Origin: CBDUXT01 sp965371245
GTDB lineage: Bacteria > Planctomycetota > Phycisphaerae > UBA1845
NCBI GenBank assembly: GCA_965371245.1
Contig: CBDUXT010000048.1
Span: 1 to 43,810, forward strand
Direction: 5' to 3'
DNA length: 43,810 nt
Under the pieces are notes generated by a model that saw nothing but the letters and a program-made list of their open reading frames with translations, searched no databases and was not told the DNA's origin. The first letter of the stretch is position 1. Each line of letters starts with the position of its first letter. Below are positions 35,604 through 43,810 of the stretch, one piece after another. The translations under genes were made by a program, and so were the position numbers.

Positions 35604-38600
35604 CTACGGAGTGGCGCTGCTGAACGGGCAGCCGCCGTCATCCTCGGCCTTGTTCCACTCGTTGCAAATCTGGAACGCCTCGGTCCAACCAATGGACCCG
35701 TCGCAGGCTCCCTGCACGGTGCTGATCACTCCAGCCGGGTCGGTCGGGAAACTCAACGAGGTTGCACTCAGCAACGCCGCGCTGCAATGGAACAGCGTCT
35801 GATCGTTCCCACCCGAGGAGCTGACGGCCTGGTGCAGCGTCAGGTCCGTATCCAAGGCAATCGCGGTATCGCCCGGTGCGGCCGGACAGGCGCCAATCCC
35901 GAAGGCCTCGAGGAAGCCGGTCGGAGCGCCGGCCTCGCAGAAGTCCTGCGTCGGATTGAACGGCGTGTCGCTGCACCAGGTGTCCACGTTGTTTCGCCAG
36001 AAGCCGGGCGAACAAGCCTGGTCGCAGGTGGCGTCCACCGTGAACGTGCAGACGCCGCTGTTGTTGTTGCAGTCGTCCGTGGCGTCGCAGGTCACCGTGA
36101 CGACCGTGGTGGCCGTCAGGGTCAGCTCATACGAGCCGCCGCCGAGGTCCGTCACCGTGAACCGGTCAGGATCGGCCGGGTCGGTAAAGGTACATAAGAC
36201 ATCCGGGAACGGATCACAGTTGTCGGACGCCGTCGCCGTAAACGCGAAGGTGTCGCTGCAGTTGACGGTTGTGTCAGAGGGACACGTGACCATCGGCAGG
36301 ATCGTGTCGTCCACCGTGATCACCTGCATGTCGGACACGGTGTTCCCGCAGTCATCCGTACAGGTCCAAGTCCTCGTGATCGTGCGCGGGCAGGTGAACC
36401 CGTCGTCGATCTCGACAAGAACCGGCACCACACTCGGATCACAGTTGTCCGAACACGTCACGATCGCCGGCAGCGGCACGTCAACGTCGCATTGAACCGC
36501 AACGTCGGCCGGAACGCCGAACAGGATCGGGTCCGTGGTGTCCACGATCGTGATGGTCTGCGAGTCGGTCACCGTGTTTCCACAGTCGTCGGTGGCCGTC
36601 CAGGTACGAGTCATCACGGCCGGGCACTGTCCAACGATGGAGCCGGTCAGCGTCACCGGAACGTCGGTGTCGCAGTTGTCGCTGGCCGTCACGTCCGCCG
36701 GCGGCGGAATCGGCTGATCACACTCGATCGTGACGTCCGCCGGAACCCCGGAGAGGATGGGGTCGGTCGTATCCACGATCGTGATCGTCTGCGACTGCGT
36801 CGTCGTGTTGCCGCAGGCATCCGTGCAACTCCAGGTTCGGGTCATGATGGCCGGGCACTGACCGACCACGGAGCCGGAGAAGGTCACCGCGAGCGCGCCA
36901 TCGCAGTTGTCGCTGCAGGTTACGTTTGCGGGCGGCGGGACGGAGTCACACTCAACCGTCGTATCCGCCGGAACCCCGGAAAGCACCGGGTCCGTCGTGT
37001 CGTCGATCGCGATGGTCTGTGATGCCATCACCGAGTTACCGCACGCGTCGGTGCAGGTCCACGTCCGCACGATCGTCCGCGGGCACGTGCCATTGTCCGT
37101 CTCGCTGAAGACCGGCGTGATGCTCCCGTCGCAGTTGTCGCTGCAGGTTACGGCCGCGGCGGATGGTATCTCGTCGTTGCACTGACCGGAGACATCAGCC
37201 GGTACACCGGAGAGCACCGGGTCCGTGATGTCGTCGATGGTGATGGTCTGCGACTCCGTCACCGAGTTACCGCAGGCGTCGGTGCAGGTCCACGTCCGCA
37301 CGATCGTCCGTGGACAGGTACCGATGTCCGTCTCGCTGAACACCGGGACGATGCTCCCGTCGCAGTTGTCGCTACAGGTTACGTCGGCCACGGGTGGTAT
37401 GTCCGCGTCGCACTGGTCCGAGACGTCAGCCGGCACGCCGGAAAGCACCGGGTCCGTGGTGTCGTTGATCGTAATGGTCTGAGAGTCCGTCACCGAGTTA
37501 CCGCAGGTATCGGTGCATGTCCACGTCCGGACAACCGTCCGCGGGCAGGTCCCCGTGTCCGTCTCGCCAAAGACCGGCGTGATGCTCCCGTCGCAGTTGT
37601 CGTCGCACGTGACCGCGGCCGGGGCTGGCACTTCATCATCGCACTGACCCGACGCGTCACCTGGAACACCGGAAAGAGCCGGATCTTCATTGTCCGTCAC
37701 GGTGACCGTGAACGAACAGGAAGCCGTCTGGCCGGCTTGGGTGGTGGCGACGCAGGTGACCGTTGTGGTCTCGGGACAGCCGGCCGGGAAGTCGCCGCAC
37801 CACTGGCCGGTGGTCGTGTTCTCGGTCACCACGACGGGACCACTAGCCGTCTGCGCAGTGCAGACGGTATCGACGCCGCCGCACGCATTGCTGTCCGTAG
37901 GCGTGAAGCAGTAGTTGGCACTGCACAGCCCTACGTCGTTGTTCAACGACGCGTTCTCGCTTCCACAATCGATGGTCGGGCGCGAGGTGTTGCCGATCAG
38001 CGGCGCCGGGCAGACGCTGGCGTCGTTGGGCACGGTCACGTCCAGCGGCGAACTCGTCGTTTCGAGCCATTCCGCGCTCAGATCCTGCCCACCTGTGCAG
38101 GCCGCACCGGTCAGATCCTCGACGACACGATAGGTCTCGCCGGCGATACCCTGCGTGGTGAAATCGCCGTCGCCGGTCGTAAGACCGCACACCGTGGTCG
38201 CCGAACTCAGCTCTGTGACGCAGATACAGAAGCCGGCCAACGGGGCCTCGTCGGGGTTGCCGGCATCAAGGGAACCGTTGCCGTTGGTGTCGCAAAACTT
38301 CAACGTTGTCAGGTCGCAAGTCGGTCGGACTTTGAAGTTTCTAAAGTCCTTGTCGGCCGTGTCACTCGTCAGTTCGAACGGGTCATAACAGAACTCGTTC
38401 ACCCGCTCGGCACCCGCATCCGGTCCGTCGGGGAAGCAGTGATCCCAGAAGAAGGGAACCGCGGGTGTGGCTGGAATGATCTCGCAGACGATGTAATCCT
38501 TGCCGTTGGGGAGGTTCGCGAAGCCGTACACGCCATCCGCGCCGGTGAACACCGGGTTTGAGAGCGTGTCGCCATTGCCGTCCGTGGTCACAAGCTCGTT

Positions 38601-39953
38601 CGGGAAGTCGCTCGCGCCGCAAACACCGGGGCAACCGTCACCGTTGGCGTCGTCGTAAAGTCGAATCTCCCAGTTCTGGAGCGGGCCTGCGATGGTCTCG
38701 CAGTCCGGCGTTCCGCCGGCGAGGACGGTCTCGACCTCTTCCTTCTTACCACCGATGTCCGAGCAGGTGTCGAAGGTCAGGAAGGCGAAGTCCTTTAGCT
38801 CGCTGGTGATGGACTGCGAGGAGCGACTCTTGGCGTTGATCGACGAGAGACAACGATCACCGCCGAGCCCGAAGGCCGTGCGGTTCACCGCCACCTCGGT
38901 GAAGAAGTTGGCCGGGAGGCAGTCGATCACGTCGGCATGGTTGTCCACGCTGACGCCCGGGCCGGAATGAATGTCGATTTCCAGGTCGCCGCGACCGCTG
39001 TTGACGCCGCAGATGATGATCTCTGACGTGTCTCCGTCGTTGTCGATATCAGCCGTGTCCTCGTAGCAAAGTCGGTTGCTGCCGTCGTCCGGTGCCAAGA
39101 CGCCGGTCCCCGCGAATGAGTCAAACAGCGGCGTGGTGTTCAGCGTCGGAATGGGATCGTCGTCGTTGCAGAAGATGCCGTCGTCGCCGGCCGTGCCTTC
39201 AAAGCGGAAGACCCTGAGCCCGCCAAGCGCGCCGCCCTTCTCGAAGTCGACCGAGATGAGTAGGTCGTTGTTACACCGCTTCCCGGTGAACTTGCCCGTG
39301 GGGCAGGTGTTGGGGTCGGCCGGTGGGTCGAATCCGATCGGACCCTGGTTGATTTCGAAGTCGATGTGGGCATCGCCGTTGTTCGTCGGTCGCTCAAGGG
39401 CAAGGTAAAGCAGCCGATCGTCGCCCTCGGCCGCCTCATAGGCGTACACGTTCGAAATATCGTCCTTCGGGGGCGTACCGCCCTCCTTGAAGTCCCACGT
39501 TGCAATCGGCTGGTCGTTCTTGTCGTCGGTCCTGCCGAAGACGTTGCAGTCATCGAGGTTTCCGGCTGAGGATTCGTCCCGGACGAAGGCAGCCACGACT
39601 CCGTTGGCCGGTAGGGTGGCCACACCGGTCACGAAGGGTACACAAAGCAGCTTTCCGGGGCAGTCCGCAGTCGTGTTGCACGGTCCCTGGGAACCGGCAT
39701 CCGGATCACCCTCGTCGAAGCACCCCTTGGCGCTGGTAAAGATGCTCGACCAATCAGGGGCCGCACTTACGTCAGCGGGCGCGTCCGCGGCGCAATCGTT
39801 TTGATCGTCCGGCCCTTCCACGATGTTCCCATCGACCTCGAGGTGCGAGAAGATGTCTCCAAGAACCAGCGCCGGTCCTCCCACAAGTGTCGTGAGGCCT
39901 AGACACAAGACGAGTCGCCAGCCCTGCCGGCGGTACCATTCAATCCCAGTCAT
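35604..39953 (-). CDS. Giant secreted protein with HYR-like repeats
   Basis: About 1,449 residues from ATG at 39953, preferred because AAGG and AGGAG lie just upstream; an ATG at 39971 is also possible. An export signal ('LVLCLGLTTLVGGPALVLG') leads into a 350-residue N-terminal region with 'NDCAADAPADVS' that may bind ligands. SdrD-B-like segments follow ('YDDANGDGCPGVCGASD', 'FCDTNGNGSLDAG...APLAGF'). Six HYR-like repeats of 76-78 residues (each 'TDPVLSGVPADV...CSDNCDG...TCPRTIVRTWTCTDACGNS') and a seventh divergent one come next. The end has 'CSPGFWRNN' and a cysteine-rich C-terminal domain. No enzymatic motif; most likely an adhesin or surface protein. It ends before the intrinsic terminator. 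Confidence 0.87.
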   Translation of the reverse strand: MTGIEWYRRQGWRLVLCLGLTTLVGGPALVLGDIFSHLEVDGNIVEGPDDQNDCAADAPADVSAAPDWSSIFTSAKGCFDEGDPDAGSQGPCNTTADCPGKLLCVPFVTGVATLPANGVVAAFVRDESSAGNLDDCNVFGRTDDKNDQPIATWDFKEGGTPPKDDISNVYAYEAAEGDDRLLYLALERPTNNGDAHIDFEINQGPIGFDPPADPNTCPTGKFTGKRCNNDLLISVDFEKGGALGGLRVFRFEGTAGDDGIFCNDDDPIPTLNTTPLFDSFAGTGVLAPDDGSNRLCYEDTADIDNDGDTSEIIICGVNSGRGDLEIDIHSGPGVSVDNHADVIDCLPANFFTEVAVNRTAFGLGGDRCLSSINAKSRSSQSITSELKDFAFLTFDTCSDIGGKKEEVETVLAGGTPDCETIAGPLQNWEIRLYDDANGDGCPGVCGASDFPNELVTTDGNGDTLSNPVFTGADGVYGFANLPNGKDYIVCEIIPATPAVPFFWDHCFPDGPDAGAERVNEFCYDPFELTSDTADKDFRNFKVRPTCDLTTLKFCDTNGNGSLDAGNPDEAPLAGFCICVTELSSATTVCGLTTGDGDFTTQGIAGETYRVVEDLTGAACTGGQDLSAEWLETTSSPLDVTVPNDASVCPAPLIGNTSRPTIDCGSENASLNNDVGLCSANYCFTPTDSNACGGVDTVCTAQTASGPVVVTENTTTGQWCGDFPAGCPETTTVTCVATTQAGQTASCSFTVTVTDNEDPALSGVPGDASGQCDDEVPAPAAVTCDDNCDGSITPVFGETDTGTCPRTVVRTWTCTDTCGNSVTDSQTITINDTTDPVLSGVPADVSDQCDADIPPVADVTCSDNCDGSIVPVFSETDIGTCPRTIVRTWTCTDACGNSVTESQTITIDDITDPVLSGVPADVSGQCNDEIPSAAAVTCSDNCDGSITPVFSETDNGTCPRTIVRTWTCTDACGNSVMASQTIAIDDTTDPVLSGVPADTTVECDSVPPPANVTCSDNCDGALAVTFSGSVVGQCPAIMTRTWSCTDACGNTTTQSQTITIVDTTDPILSGVPADVTIECDQPIPPPADVTASDNCDTDVPVTLTGSIVGQCPAVMTRTWTATDDCGNTVTDSQTITIVDTTDPILFGVPADVAVQCDVDVPLPAIVTCSDNCDPSVVPVLVEIDDGFTCPRTITRTWTCTDDCGNTVSDMQVITVDDTILPMVTCPSDTTVNCSDTFAFTATASDNCDPFPDVLCTFTDPADPDRFTVTDLGGGSYELTLTATTVVTVTCDATDDCNNNSGVCTFTVDATCDQACSPGFWRNNVDTWCSDTPFNPTQDFCEAGAPTGFLEAFGIGACPAAPGDTAIALDTDLTLHQAVSSSGGNDQTLFHCSAALLSATSLSFPTDPAGVISTVQGACDGSIGWTEAFQICNEWNKAEDDGGCPFSSATP
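36306..37691 (-). repeat. Six tandem ~231-bp coding repeats (HYR-like)
   Basis: Approximate units: 37691-37461, 37460-37230, 37229-36999, 36998-36771, 36770-36540 and 36539-36306. The first three are nearly identical at protein level (SETD.GTCPRTIVRTWTC), the next two form a second subtype ('GQCPAIMTRTWSC'), and the sixth is a mixture. This pattern suggests duplication and gene conversion within the gene. Confidence 0.8.
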
Positions 39954-39999
39954 GTCCTTTGAACTCCTCATTTTTCCGTAATTCCTTTAACAGCAAACA

Positions 40000-40745
40000 A
40001 GTTTCCTTTCCGTGCGGCGTCGCCTTCGCCGGACCTTCGCGTGACTGTGGCGACGAAACAAAAGCCATAATCAGAGTCTGAGCCTAGTCACGTTGTGGTC
40101 ATGGATCGGCGCGCACCTACGTCTCGAACATGTTGATTGCCGCGTCCTGCCCGTGCCCGGAGCAGACCGTGCGGTGTGTGAGCCTCCTGACTTGCTTGGG
40201 AAAGTTCAGGCATCCGTGCCATCACCCGAGGGAAGTCCTCTACTCGTTTTCCCTACGGCGTCGCCTCCGCCTGACCATCGCCTGACTGTGCCGCCGGCAT
40301 CGAAGCAGCAAGCAGAGTCTCGGCCTGGTCTCGTTGCGCGCCGTGGTTCGGCGCGCACCTACATCCCGAAATTGTGATTGCCACGCCCTGCCCGTGCCCG
40401 GAGCAGACCGTGCGGCGTGTACACCTCCTGAGTCGATTAGGGAAGTTCAGGAATTCCTGCCGTCACCCGAGGGGCGTTCTCTTATTGTTTTCCCCCGATG
40501 CCGCCTTCGCCTGACCCGTGCGTGATGGTGCCATCGACATCAAAGCCGCAGGCAGAATCTGAAACGGACCACGTTATGTTCGTGGTTCGGCGCACACCTA
40601 CATCCCTAATGTTCTGATTGCCACGCCCTGCCCGTGCCCGGAGCAGACCGCGCGGTGTGTGAGCCTCCTCGGTTGATAGGAAGAGCTCAGGCCTCCATGC
40701 CGTTACGCGTGGAACGTAGTGTTCCCGCTACTAGCTTGCCTAGGA
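40000..40745 (+). repeat. 240-bp noncoding tandem repeat, about 3.5 copies
   Basis: Unit starts, taken at 'GATTGCC', are 40135, 40376 and 40616 (periods 241 and 240). Each has GCCCGTGCCCGGAGCAGACC, then 'TCAGG..TCC.TGCC.TCACCCGAGG' and '...CGTGGTTCGGCGC.CACCTAC'. A partial copy precedes (from about 40000) and a decayed one follows the third. Short open frames in the units diverge and end at different points, so I do not call a protein. It lies directly upstream of the giant HYR gene. Confidence 0.7.
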
Positions 40746-41612
40746 CGTCGACTCAAGCCGACCGCACACGATGGCGGTCGGTAACCTGGCGCTGTCGAGT
40801 CGGCGAACCACTCGTTCTTCTATGATCCAACGGCCGCCATGCAAGCGCCGTTCCGGATTCAACGAAGGCCATGCTGAAGCATCCGTGTGTTCCGCACGCA
40901 TCGCCCGCCGTAGGTCCAATGCCACTCACGGTACGCAATGCCTTCCCGTTATTTAAGGTGCTTAATTATCGTTTGCCGAGGGCGGAAACGCCTTGAACCC
41001 ATGTATTCCGAAGTGCCCGTCTTAGTTTCCCCTGCATTCGCTCGGTCCCGGGAAACGGCTCTCGTCGCCGTACGCACCCCGTTAACCCACGCAATCCAAC
41101 TATAGGTCTTAATCTAGACAAGTTGCAGATCTTGTCAAGCCAAGAATGACAGACTTTTGAGAAACTGAATATCACGCCTGTCCGCCGATGAGCGTGCGTA
41201 ATGGCGCGCCGGTTTGCCGGCTGCCGATGTGCGTTCTTCTCTTTTGAGTTGCGCGGTATCGGACGTTGGACCACTAGTTGTGATGGCCCCGGAGCGTTTG
41301 CCCTGATGACGGCGGCTGATTCCCCCGTCAAACCACCGAGCGCCGTCGCGCTACGATGAGGTGGGGGCAAGGCTGCTGTTTTGGTCTTGGTTGGCTGCGG
41401 TACTGTTGCCCTACGTCGGTGGCTTCTTGGTCCCTATTCTCGGCGGGCTCCACCGCGATCTAAAATGGGCTTCGCTGTTCTACACACTGGTGGAGACGCG
41501 CATCCAATACTGATCCAGTGGGATAGGTTCTCGCGCATCGAATTTTGAGCCACCGCAACGAGGCTTATCCTGCCAGCGCGGGCAATGGTGCCCATGGCAG
41601 GGAGGCCAGGAG
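40746..41612. other. 870-bp stretch without a clear gene
   Basis: No convincing protein gene other than a 50-codon hydrophobic frame (41361-41513). The last 100 bases (GAATTTTGAGCCACC near 41540-41555) resemble the noncoding region upstream of istA in IS21-family elements. Confidence 0.4.
41361..41513 (+). CDS. Possible tiny membrane peptide
   Basis: 50 codons from GTG: 'LLFWSWLAAVLLPYVGGFLV' then PILGGL, a strongly hydrophobic helix followed by a short charged tail ('HRDLKW'). No ribosome-binding site. It may be the end of a broken membrane protein, or chance. Confidence 0.22.
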   Translation: MGARLLFWSWLAAVLLPYVGGFLVPILGGLHRDLKWASLFYTLVETRIQY

Positions 41613-41744
41613 ATGTTGACGGTGGACGAACACGACCTGATTCGACGCAAGCATGTAGTGGATGGGATGAGCCTGCGGGCCATCTCCCGAGAGCTTGCCT
41701 ACGACCGAACGACCGAGGATGTCCACCTGATCGTTGAAATTTGA
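41613..41744 (+). pseudogene. istA: IS21-type istA remnant (N-terminal HTH)
   Basis: From ATG at 41613, preceded by GGAG-type sequence (GGCCAGGAG), the first 34 residues are 'LTVDEHDLIRRKHVVDGMSL' plus 'RAISRELAYDRTT'. This matches the start of the IstA transposase ('ML.VEDY..IRR.H..DGMSIREI.R.L..SR'). The frame then ends after nine more codons, at 41744, directly before another IS-like leader. The catalytic part is gone. Confidence 0.7.
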
Positions 41745-41749
41745 AGAGA

Positions 41750-42088
41750 GGGGTTCCCGCTGGGAAGATCCCAGTGTGCGAAATTCTTCAACCTGAAGGA
41801 GGAACCCCGATGAAGAATTCTAAGCGAAACGCTGGCTCACGCAAGATGCCCTTGGCGGACCCGTCGCCGCGATCGAAGATCGTGCATGCGCGTAGATCGT
41901 CGTTCCGTAGTCTCAAGAGCACCGAATGTGGAACCGCTTGGAGAGGGTCACGGCGGCAGGGGACGGGGGGCGATTTCCCCCGCGTGTCAACCGATGGTCA
42001 CTTCCTGGCTGGTTCCTGGCAAATGAGTGGTAATGGGTGTCTATGCATGTTATCGGATGTCACTCTGGATGTGCGAAAACCCTTGTAG
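41750..42088 (+). pseudogene. Second IS-type leader hairpin with degenerate short frame
   Basis: GGGGTTCC (41750-41757) pairs with GGAACCCC (41801-41808), with an inner GGGA/TCCC stem. The ATG at 41810 follows 2 bases later, so the Shine-Dalgarno AAGGAGGA sits in or beside the 3' arm. The layout, spacing (59 bases versus 64) and ATGAAG start match 21493-21562. The frame reads 'MKNSKRNAGSRKMPLADPSP' and runs into module 3 without a recognisable domain. Probably the 5' end of a decayed IS. Confidence 0.4.
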
Positions 42089-42215
42089 CATAGCGTTTAT
42101 CGCGATTCCGCTACTCGGGTATGGTGCTTCGATTCCCCCCGCCTCCAGTATAACCTATTGTGGAATAAGAGGTTACGAGCGTTCCGTTCGACCTCCTGGC
42201 TACTTCCTGGCAAAT
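42002..42215 (+). repeat. Integration-site-like module 3
   Basis: The core at 42128-42147 is identical to modules 1 and 2. A GTA...TTAC inverted element follows (42148-42176), whose minus-strand half GTAACCTCTTATTCCACAA matches the module 2 motif at 15 of 19 positions. The paired repeat TTCCTGGC occurs upstream (42002-42009, 42013-42020) and downstream (CTCCTGGC 42193-42200, TTCCTGGC 42204-42211), each with an 11-bp period and followed by AAAT. Confidence 0.6.
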
Positions 42216-43090
42216 CGGGGCCAAAACACCCTAACGGATGGCAAACAAGAGCCATCGCGGGGGGCGGGGGGAACCGAGGGTGCGCCCCCTCGGCGGTGCC
42301 ATATAGCTCTCTAGCCCCCGTCAGTGCCACACCGTCCTCCCGTCCGGTGCCTTCGTCCGGCCGACTCCGATTCTCACTATTCAGCCGATCGCTGGACCAA
42401 GAATAAGAGGTGTAGTTGCGATGCCCTAGAGGGGCTGCCATAGCCGTGGGCGATGCGGGCGCCGTTAATGTGCGAGATGAGCGGGCGGAATTACGTCAAT
42501 TGTGAAGCATCGCACGAAGGTGAGGCGTGGGTCGTTGCTCACGCGGTCAGAAGAGACGATTAGAATCGGCGCGCGAGTCGGTCGGCACGCAAGGCATTTG
42601 ACCCGCCGTATGGCCGAAGGCTCGCTGCCCTGTGACTTGTTCGCGGCGATCGTCGAACGGGATTAGCGGTTCGGCGTTCCACCGGTGTAGCGTGGCTGAC
42701 CATCGCGATGAGACGAGAATTGATGGGCATGGGCACGAAGTTTGACGAAACGCGTAGAAGGGCTATGGCTCGCCGCTCCGATGTCGATTCGGGCTAGATT
42801 GGCACCTTTCATCAGGCGGACTCACGACGAAATCCGCGACGCTCGTGTGGATAGAAAGGCCTCGCGCGTTAGAATGGCCGCGGAGGTCCGCGTAAGTGGA
42901 GAATCCCGATTGAAATCGATTGCCAAACAGAAGCCAGCAACGTTGGGTTTGTTAGCCAGATTGCCGTACGCTGCAGGTTTCAGAGAGGTGCAGGGCAATT
43001 GCGACAGGAAACAACGTTCGTCGTTGTGTCGGGTGAGAATGTATCGACGCGTACCGAAGCCCCGATGCACGGATAGCAAGGTGGAAAAGA
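42216..43090. other. 870-bp stretch without a clear gene
   Basis: The longest frame (42742-43158) is rich in Arg and Ser, lacks recognisable motifs and overlaps the SIS gene; I do not accept it. There is a G-run segment (42258-42273) with a pairing C-run (near 42286-42292). No RNA gene recognised. Confidence 0.35.
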
Positions 43091-43795
43091 GTGAGAAGGC
43101 CATTTTTCGAGGAAATCGGCGAGCTAGAGGAGACCTACCGCTGGGCATGCGGAGTTAGCGTCGAACCTCTCTCTGGAAAGATTACACGTCTCCTTGGTCG
43201 ACCACTTCTAGCGGTTGGCTCGGGGGGGTCATTGACAACGGCCGCGATTGCGGCGGGCCTGTTTCGCGACCTTGGACGGGGCGTCGCATCAGCAATCACC
43301 CCCCTTGAACTGGCTGCCCAAAGCACGACCTTGCGGGGGGTGTCTGTCTTCATTGCGACGGCTGGTGGCTCAAACTCCGACGTAATCGGTGCTCTTCGAG
43401 TTGCAGCTACGAGCGAGGCCACACAGGTGCTTGCACTCTGCACGAAAGTCGGTTCGCGTCTCGCCAATGAATCCTCAAGATTCTCAAATGTGTCGATCGA
43501 AGAATTTGAGTTGCCGTCACCGCGAGATGGCTTTCTCGCAACAAACTCCTTGCTGGCCTCTGCAGTACTTCTAACCCGCGCTTTTGCATCTGCGAATAAC
43601 ATCTCGGTGAAGCTGCCAAAACAATTGCACCGTCTTGTGGGTGCTCGCCGGTGGCAGACATTCGCGAATTCGCTCGCAAACAAGGCATCAGATTTGTGGC
43701 GCCGAGATACGCTGATCGTTCTTTACGGCCCGTCAGCGCAGGCCGCTGGTGTTGACCTAGCTTCGAGTTTCGCACTTTTTGGAGCCGTTTCCTGA
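43091..43795 (+). CDS. SIS-domain phosphosugar-binding protein, apparently C-terminally shortened
   Basis: 234 residues from GTG at 43091; an in-frame stop at 43034 excludes a far upstream start. The SIS fold is clear: 'PLLAVGSGGSLTTAAIAAGL' (nucleotide/sugar loop), 'VFIATAGGSNSDVIGALRVA', 'TQVLALCTKVGSRLA', then 'LATNSLLASAVLLTRAF' and 'LIVLYGPSAQAAGVDLASSF'. SIS proteins bind phosphorylated sugars as isomerases or regulators. In longer relatives the second SIS half continues after 'DL.S.F'; here a stop follows 'ALFGAVS', so the last 100 or so residues seem to be missing. A frameshift close to the window end is an alternative. Neighbours are unknown on the right. Confidence 0.75.
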   Translation: MRRPFFEEIGELEETYRWACGVSVEPLSGKITRLLGRPLLAVGSGGSLTTAAIAAGLFRDLGRGVASAITPLELAAQSTTLRGVSVFIATAGGSNSDVIGALRVAATSEATQVLALCTKVGSRLANESSRFSNVSIEEFELPSPRDGFLATNSLLASAVLLTRAFASANNISVKLPKQLHRLVGARRWQTFANSLANKASDLWRRDTLIVLYGPSAQAAGVDLASSFALFGAVS

Positions 43796-43810
43796 GTTCT
43801 GGATGAACAA

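Noticed and set aside
40000..40745. CRISPR array
   Set aside because: The repeats are about 240 bp with conserved interiors, not short repeats with unique spacers.
42742..43158. 138-codon open frame
   Set aside because: Arg/Ser-rich, no motif, no ribosome-binding site, and overlaps the start of the better supported SIS gene in another frame.

Overview
The window looks like a chromosomal accessory region of a planctomycete-type bacterium. Four things suggest this: a 106-residue membrane protein ending in the 'CxxCGYDLTGN' zinc ribbon common in Planctomycetota, a very large secreted protein ending in a dockerin-like pair of calcium loops, giant cysteine-rich secreted proteins, and moderately high GC. 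No rRNA gene, intact tRNA or CRISPR array was seen.

Layout. 1-4.4 kb: 3' part of a giant secreted protein whose start lies outside the window. 4.4-5.7 kb: gene-poor stretch with the first of three integration-site-like modules, a LuxR-type regulator fragment and an AT-rich palindrome. 5.7-21.4 kb: the most interesting part, eight co-directional genes: a TPR protein, a CHAT caspase-like protease, a CHAT-TPR protease, a small unknown protein (possibly J-like), a GrpE-like protein, a catalytically intact DnaK, a degenerate Hsp70 fused to a TPR-like tail, and an unknown protein. The first seven are separated by at most 27 nt or overlap. 21.4-28.4 kb: IS debris, a homocysteine S-methyltransferase-like gene, a conserved unknown gene, a large secreted beta-propeller protein, a truncated tRNA-Thr and the second module. 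28.5-31.5 kb: an IS with 52-bp terminal inverted repeats abutting a truncated transposase, then a serine recombinase and the debris of another. 31.5-40 kb: zinc-ribbon protein, lipoprotein, subtilisin-like protease, and a 1.45-kilo-residue protein with six near-identical HYR-like repeats. 40-43.8 kb: a 240-bp noncoding tandem repeat, IS21 debris, a second structured IS leader, the third module and a SIS-domain protein.

How the genes fit together. The 5.7-21.4 kb cluster reads as one machine: two Cys/His proteases of the caspase-like CHAT class, large TPR scaffolds, and a dedicated Hsp70/GrpE pair with a second, probably ATPase-dead Hsp70 bearing its own TPR-like tail. A plausible inference is a chaperone-gated protease or cell-suicide/defence system; function is not shown by the sequence. 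It lies between two copies of a 20-bp sequence that looks like a tmRNA/tRNA 3' end. Each copy is followed by a GTAA...TTAC inverted element and flanked on both sides by paired short repeats with an 11-bp period, as expected of a tyrosine-recombinase attachment site. No complete tyrosine integrase is present.
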